From NCBI GenBank assembly GCA_029547805.1, contig JAKPOP010000023.1, forward strand, positions 1 to 64,000: DNA of 64,000 nucleotides. Direction: 5' to 3'. The position numbers were made by a program, and so were the translations under genes. Under the pieces are notes generated by a model. It worked only from the letters and a program-made list of their open reading frames with translations, was not told the DNA's origin and searched no databases. Positions 60,212-64,000 of this stretch are shown piece after piece (positions within the stretch are counted from its first letter, which is position 1; every line of letters starts with the position of its first letter). The stretch comes from Deltaproteobacteria bacterium (GTDB lineage: Bacteria; Myxococcota_A; UBA9042; DTJE01).

Positions 60212-60649
60212 ATGCCAGCCGCCCATCGCGTTCCCCTGGGCAGGCCTTCCTGGAGACGCATGCTGGTCCTGACCGTGCTGGCAACCGGCTGTGCCTCGGC
60301 CCCGAAGACCCAGGCGGACCGGCTCCGGGAGATGCTGGAGGTGCTGGCGGAGTCTCACCAGCGGGACTCCGCCTTCCTGGTCCGCCTGAATCCCGTGCCC
60401 TGCGGATGCCCCGAGTGGGAGGTCCACCTGGAGGGACGATGGCATCGGGCCTTCCTGGAACCCTCCGGCGATCCGGTCGAGGCGATCCGAAAGGAACTCC
60501 AGGACCCCGACGGAAGGGCCCTGCCCCGGACCATCCGGGTCCTCGGGAAACTCTCCACCGGCGTCCGGATGTCCGACAACCGGACCCAGTGCCTGGTCCT
60601 GAAGGTCTTCGGCCCCTGCCAGGACGAGGAGTGCGAACCCGTACCGTGA
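60212..60649 (+). CDS. Small lipoprotein of unknown function
   Basis: 145 residues. Signal peptide with lipobox VLATGC, then an ASAPKTQADRLREMLEVLAE helix and a small domain with paired cysteines (PCGCPEWEVHLEGRW and GPCQDEECEPVP). GGAGG lies 12 bases before the ATG at 60212. No recognised family. It begins 17 bases after the prenyltransferase, hence likely in that transcript. Confidence 0.68.
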   Translation: MPAAHRVPLGRPSWRRMLVLTVLATGCASAPKTQADRLREMLEVLAESHQRDSAFLVRLNPVPCGCPEWEVHLEGRWHRAFLEPSGDPVEAIRKELQDPDGRALPRTIRVLGKLSTGVRMSDNRTQCLVLKVFGPCQDEECEPVP

Positions 60650-60686
60650 ACAGGCGTCCCCGCGAGGGGGCCGCCAGGAGGCGACC

Positions 60687-62351
60687 ATGGACCGACTGAT
60701 CGAGTGCGTCCCGAACTTCAGCGAGGGACGAGACCGGACCACCATCGACGCCATCACCGCTGCCATGGAACGGGCGGGGGCCAAGGTGCTGGACGTGGAG
60801 ATGGGCGCCGCGGCGAATCGCACCGTGGTGACCCTTGCCGGGCCCCCGGAAACGGTCCTGGAGGCCGCCTTCGAGGGGATCCGGACCGCCGCCGATCGGA
60901 TCGACATGACCCGCCATCACGGCGAGCACCCCCGCCTTGGCGCCACCGACGTCTGCCCCCTGGTGCCCCTCCGTGGCGTCACGCTGGAGGAGTGCGCGGC
61001 CCTGGCCCGGTCCCTGGGGGAACGGGTGGGGCGCGAACTGGGCATCCCGGTCTTCCTCTACGAGGCGGCCGCCACCCGCCCGGAGCGGACGAGCCTCGCG
61101 ACCATTCGCCAGGGGGAATACGAGGGGTTGGAGGCCCGCCTCCAGGACCCTGACTGGCAGCCCGACTTCGGCCCGGCCCGGTTCCTGCCCCGGACCGGCG
61201 CGGTGGTCATCGGCGCCCGGCCCATCCTGATCGCCTACAACGTGAACCTGAACACCCGGGACCGGACCCTGGCCAGCCGCATCGCCGTCCGGGTCCGGGA
61301 GGCCGGCGGCATCGCCCGAGGAACCGACGGGGAGCGGCTGCTGGACCCCGAGGGGCGCCCCGTGAAGGTCCCTGGAACCCTCCGGGCGGTTCGGGCCGTC
61401 GGCTGGGTGATCGACGAGTACGGCATTGCCCAGGTCAGCGTGAACCTGCTCGATCACCGGGTGACGCCGCTCCACGAGGTCTTCGAGGAGGTCCGGCGCC
61501 AGGCCGACTCCCTGGGGGTGCGGGTGACGGGCAGCGAGGTGGTGGGCCTCCTGCCGCTGGAGGCGCTGCTCCAGGCAGGACGCCATTACCTGGAACGGCA
61601 GGGGGCCTGTCCCGAAGCCCCGGAACCCGATCTGGTCCACCTCGCGGTCCGATCCCTGGGTCTCCACGACGCCAGGCCCTTCGACCCCCGGCGAAAGGTC
61701 ATCGAGTACCGACTCGAGGAGGGGGAGTCCCGGCTCACGGACCTCCCGGTCACGGACTTCGTGCACCGGGTCTCCGGCGATGCCCCCACCCCGGGCGGCG
61801 GGTCGGTGGCGGCCCTTGCCGGTGCCCTGGGATCGGCCCTGGTGGCGATGGTCGGCAACCTGACCTGGCGACGGCCCGAGCGGAAGGACGACCGGGAGGA
61901 ACTGGCCAGACTGGCCCGGGAGGCCCAGAACCTCAAGGAGCGACTGCTCCGGGGGGTCCACGAGGACAGCGCGGCCTTCGACGCCATTCTGGCGGCCCGG
62001 AGGCTCCCCCAGGGCACCGACTCCGAGAAGGCGGCCCGGGCCGAGGCCATCCGCCGGGCGGAGCAGCGGGCCGTGGAGGTCCCCTGGGAGACCCTGGAGG
62101 CTGCCGCCCGGGTGGCGGAACTGGCTGCCCAGGCCGTCGCCGTCGGCTACGAGCAGTGCCGTTCCGACGCCGGGGCGGCCGCAGCAATGGCCGTGGCTGC
62201 CGCCGAGGGGGCCGCCCTGAACGTCCGAATCAACCTGGTGGGTCGCACCGACCCCGAGGCAGAGTCCCTTCGACGCCAGGCCCTGGAGGTCCTCTCCCGG
62301 GCACGGGGGGCCGGGCACGCGGCCCTGTCGGCCCTCGACGCCACACTCTGA
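60687..62351 (+). CDS. ftcD: Glutamate formimidoyltransferase / formimidotetrahydrofolate cyclodeaminase
   Basis: 554 residues, a fusion of both halves. Residues ~1-330 are formimidoyltransferase (LIECVPNFSEGRDRTTIDAI, GATDVCPLVPLRG, LIAYNVNLNTRD). Residues ~350-554 are cyclodeaminase (DAPTPGGGSVAALAGALGSA with the Gly-rich folate site, then helices rich in Ala). Together they take formimino-glutamate from histidine breakdown to 5,10-methenyl-THF with ammonia release. GGAGG before the ATG at 60687. No hut genes are in the window. Confidence 0.95.
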   Translation: MDRLIECVPNFSEGRDRTTIDAITAAMERAGAKVLDVEMGAAANRTVVTLAGPPETVLEAAFEGIRTAADRIDMTRHHGEHPRLGATDVCPLVPLRGVTLEECAALARSLGERVGRELGIPVFLYEAAATRPERTSLATIRQGEYEGLEARLQDPDWQPDFGPARFLPRTGAVVIGARPILIAYNVNLNTRDRTLASRIAVRVREAGGIARGTDGERLLDPEGRPVKVPGTLRAVRAVGWVIDEYGIAQVSVNLLDHRVTPLHEVFEEVRRQADSLGVRVTGSEVVGLLPLEALLQAGRHYLERQGACPEAPEPDLVHLAVRSLGLHDARPFDPRRKVIEYRLEEGESRLTDLPVTDFVHRVSGDAPTPGGGSVAALAGALGSALVAMVGNLTWRRPERKDDREELARLAREAQNLKERLLRGVHEDSAAFDAILAARRLPQGTDSEKAARAEAIRRAEQRAVEVPWETLEAAARVAELAAQAVAVGYEQCRSDAGAAAAMAVAAAEGAALNVRINLVGRTDPEAESLRRQALEVLSRARGAGHAALSALDATL

Positions 62352-62373
62352 TGGCCGCACTGGAGGAAGGCGT

Positions 62374-63582
62374 TCAGATTCCGCGGGTCCGGCCGTCCTC
62401 TTCCCGGAGGGCCTCCTCCGCCTCCGGGCTTCCCCGGCCGCCTTCGGTCGTCACGGACCAGGGGCGGGACAGGAATGCCCCGCCGGCTTCGGGGGACTCC
62501 AGCACCACCCGCCCGCGGAAGGTCAGTTCCAGCCGCATGGACTCCGTGTCGAACCCCAGGGTGTCGAGCGCCACCGGGACCTCCCGGGCCTCCGTCCCCT
62601 CGCCGACCACCACCTGGGGACGCACCCCCGGCAGGTTGAAGACGAGGTAGCCGTCAGGAGTCAGGTTCCGCAGCAGGAAGACCTCGTCCCCCTGCAACCT
62701 GGGAAAGACCAGGCCCGGGGCCCCGCACTGGAAGAACTCCGGGGCCAGCAATGGCGGCTCGTATTCCCGCAGCATCGCGATGGCCGCCGCATCCGCCTCG
62801 GGGTCCAGGGAGTCGGCCTGGGCCCGGACCAGGTCCCGGACACGGGGTGCATCGTAGGGTGGCACTCCCGCAAAGGCCGCCCGGGGATACCAGGCCCGGC
62901 CATAGGGGCCCAGGAGGGCCGGCCAGGGGACCGTCTCGGGGGTCCCGATCTCCTGCACCAGGGTCTCGGGAGTCAACAGCCGCTCCGGGTCCTCGACCTG
63001 GGGCAACCACAGCCCATCGAGGCCCTCCGGGGAGTTCTGGATGCAATAGCCCCGTCCGAAGGGGTTGGTCGGGCAGGGAACCTCCACCACCGTGTCGGTT
63101 CCCGGCACCCGGAAGCGGGCAGTGCCCCCATAGGCCGCCCACGGGGTCACGGGGACCTTGCGCACCGGCTCGGGGTCCGTGAAGCGCGGCAGGTCCTCCA
63201 CAGGCTTCTTCAGCGACGGATTGGCGGGGCCGCGATAGACCGCCTGTCGAGCCCCGAAGACCCGCAGGACCCGACGATGCCGCCCGATGCCCACCTCGAC
63301 GTCGAACTGCGGTACGGCCGTCCCGCCCGGGGCGTGGGCGGTGGCCAGCACCACCACGTCCGCCTGGTCCTTCCGGAAGGCCAGGTCCGACTCGGCCCGC
63401 AGCGGCACCGCCGCGGGGTCGTCCCCCTCCCAGGGCACGTCCGCCTCCCGGATCACCGCCGGCTCCGGGTGCGGCCTGGGGATGCGGTCCTCCCCGACCA
63501 GGAACGCCGCCTTGGCGATCACCACGCCCAGGGGGGAACCGTCCAGGTCCACCGCGCAAAACCGGAAGGTCGTCCAGTCCAA
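62374..63582 (-). CDS. DUF2169 family protein, type VI secretion accessory
   Basis: 402 residues. It begins WTTFRFCAVDLDGSPLGVVI and carries KAAFLVGED, VTPWAAYGGTARF and TNPFGRGYCIQNSPEGLDGL, the DUF2169 (PF09937) signatures. Such proteins lie next to VgrG genes and act as adaptors/chaperones loading effectors on the type VI spike. Here it follows a VgrG-like gene by 31 bases, which supports that role. Transcribed toward the ftcD gene. No effector lies within the window. Confidence 0.85.
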   Translation of the reverse strand: MDWTTFRFCAVDLDGSPLGVVIAKAAFLVGEDRIPRPHPEPAVIREADVPWEGDDPAAVPLRAESDLAFRKDQADVVVLATAHAPGGTAVPQFDVEVGIGRHRRVLRVFGARQAVYRGPANPSLKKPVEDLPRFTDPEPVRKVPVTPWAAYGGTARFRVPGTDTVVEVPCPTNPFGRGYCIQNSPEGLDGLWLPQVEDPERLLTPETLVQEIGTPETVPWPALLGPYGRAWYPRAAFAGVPPYDAPRVRDLVRAQADSLDPEADAAAIAMLREYEPPLLAPEFFQCGAPGLVFPRLQGDEVFLLRNLTPDGYLVFNLPGVRPQVVVGEGTEAREVPVALDTLGFDTESMRLELTFRGRVVLESPEAGGAFLSRPWSVTTEGGRGSPEAEEALREEDGRTRGI

Positions 63583-63613
63583 AGCCTCCTCCGTTCCCGG
63601 GACCCCGGCCTTC

Positions 63614-64000
63614 CTAGTTGATGTTCACCACCGATCCCTTGATGGTCATGGCCGACGAGGACTTGATGTCCGCGGTGGCCGACGACTCCACCTTCATGGC
63701 GCTTCCGGACTTGATCGTGGTGGTGCTGGACGACTGGGTGACCAGCGTCTTGCAGTCGATCTTGACCTCGCCGTTCGGAGCCGAGATCAGGATGTTGCCC
63801 TTGGCGCTCTTCACCTCGATCCGCTGGTTCGTCGAGTCGATCAGGACGTAGTTCTCCTGCTTCCGGTCGTAGATCTCGATCTTCTCGGCCCCACCGGTGT
63901 GGTCCAGCACGATGAAGTGACCGTCCCGGGACTTGTGCCCCTTCGCCGCGTTTCCCTTCCCGATCTTGGTCTGGAGGACGATGCGCTCCTTGCCCTCCTC
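63614..64000 (-). CDS. C-terminal part of a VgrG-type type VI secretion spike protein (cut by right edge)
   Basis: Open from the right edge to the TAG at 63614-63616, ~128 residues visible. KGHKSRDGHFIVLDHTGG is a typical VgrG OB-fold to needle transition, followed by a triple-helix beta repeat (KIEIYDRKQENYVLIDSTNQ, RIEVKSAKGNILISAPNGEV, VKIDCKTLVTQSSST) of gp5-like type. It punctures target membranes and carries effectors. The N-terminal part is outside the window. Confidence 0.8.
   Translation of the reverse strand, partial: EEGKERIVLQTKIGKGNAAKGHKSRDGHFIVLDHTGGAEKIEIYDRKQENYVLIDSTNQRIEVKSAKGNILISAPNGEVKIDCKTLVTQSSSTTTIKSGSAMKVESSATADIKSSSAMTIKGSVVNIN

Overview
The window is GC-rich, densely coded bacterial DNA with Gram-negative, diderm character. 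It holds a phospholipid-transport (Mla-like) operon, an outer-membrane barrel protein, many lipobox-bearing lipoproteins and a type VI secretion fragment. The style of the lipoproteins (Asp/Pro/Gly-rich spacers, thrombospondin type 3 repeats, lamin-tail domain), together with a sigma-54 activator carrying an FHA domain, points towards Myxococcota or a related former deltaproteobacterial lineage. That placement is inference. The Rnf complex in C-D-G-E-A-B order and the Na+-type symporter suggest ion-gradient energetics and tolerance of anoxic conditions.

Layout, left to right. 1-1141 (minus): TsaC/Sua5 cut by the left edge, with an unusual N-terminal domain. 1251-4056: pyrR-pyrB-pyrC', a pyrimidine operon whose dihydroorotase homologue has lost its metal ligands. 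4066-6180: HD phosphohydrolase and TPR-zincin protein. 6132-8425 (minus): B12-type radical SAM protein coupled to a phospholipase C-like protein. 8553-12428: a giant amidohydrolase/TSP3/lamin-tail lipoprotein. 12534-18221: four tandem radical SAM enzymes followed by an A24 prepilin-peptidase-like membrane protein. 18218-22585 (minus): 5'-nucleotidase lipoprotein and TPR protein. 22695-29424: symporter, an accessory protein, a sigma-54 activator and two lipoproteins. 30065-35548: MlaE-F-D, an auxiliary lipoprotein and an OM barrel. 35611-37265: two divergent HAD phosphatases. 37630-41042: HlyD protein and two ABC-2 permeases without an ATPase, in DNA of different codon style. 41236-44603: divergent GlpT-like transporter and FGGY sugar kinase. 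44587-47559: PEBP lipoprotein, tiny zinc protein, DPG-repeat lipoprotein. 47568-53331 (minus): rnfCDGEAB plus an RseC-like gene, divergent from a dihydroorotate-dehydrogenase-like gene. 54542-56116: a small decayed island bounded by a 41-bp tRNA-Gly repeat, with a frameshifted DUF4258 toxin, its HTH antitoxin and an IS5-like remnant. 56227-62351: DEAD helicase, NAD(P)HX repair enzyme, UbiA prenyltransferase, lipoprotein, formimidoyltransferase-cyclodeaminase. 62374-64000 (minus): DUF2169 protein and the C-terminus of a VgrG-type spike.

The two places most likely to hold something undescribed are the radical SAM tandem array with its prepilin-peptidase-like partner, and the tRNA-Gly island, where the toxin gene has a CCC-TAG shift site in front of its second half. 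Also worth attention are the sigma-54 promoter-like site just after the sigma-54 activator gene, the TsaC fusion and the ATPase-less exporter locus.
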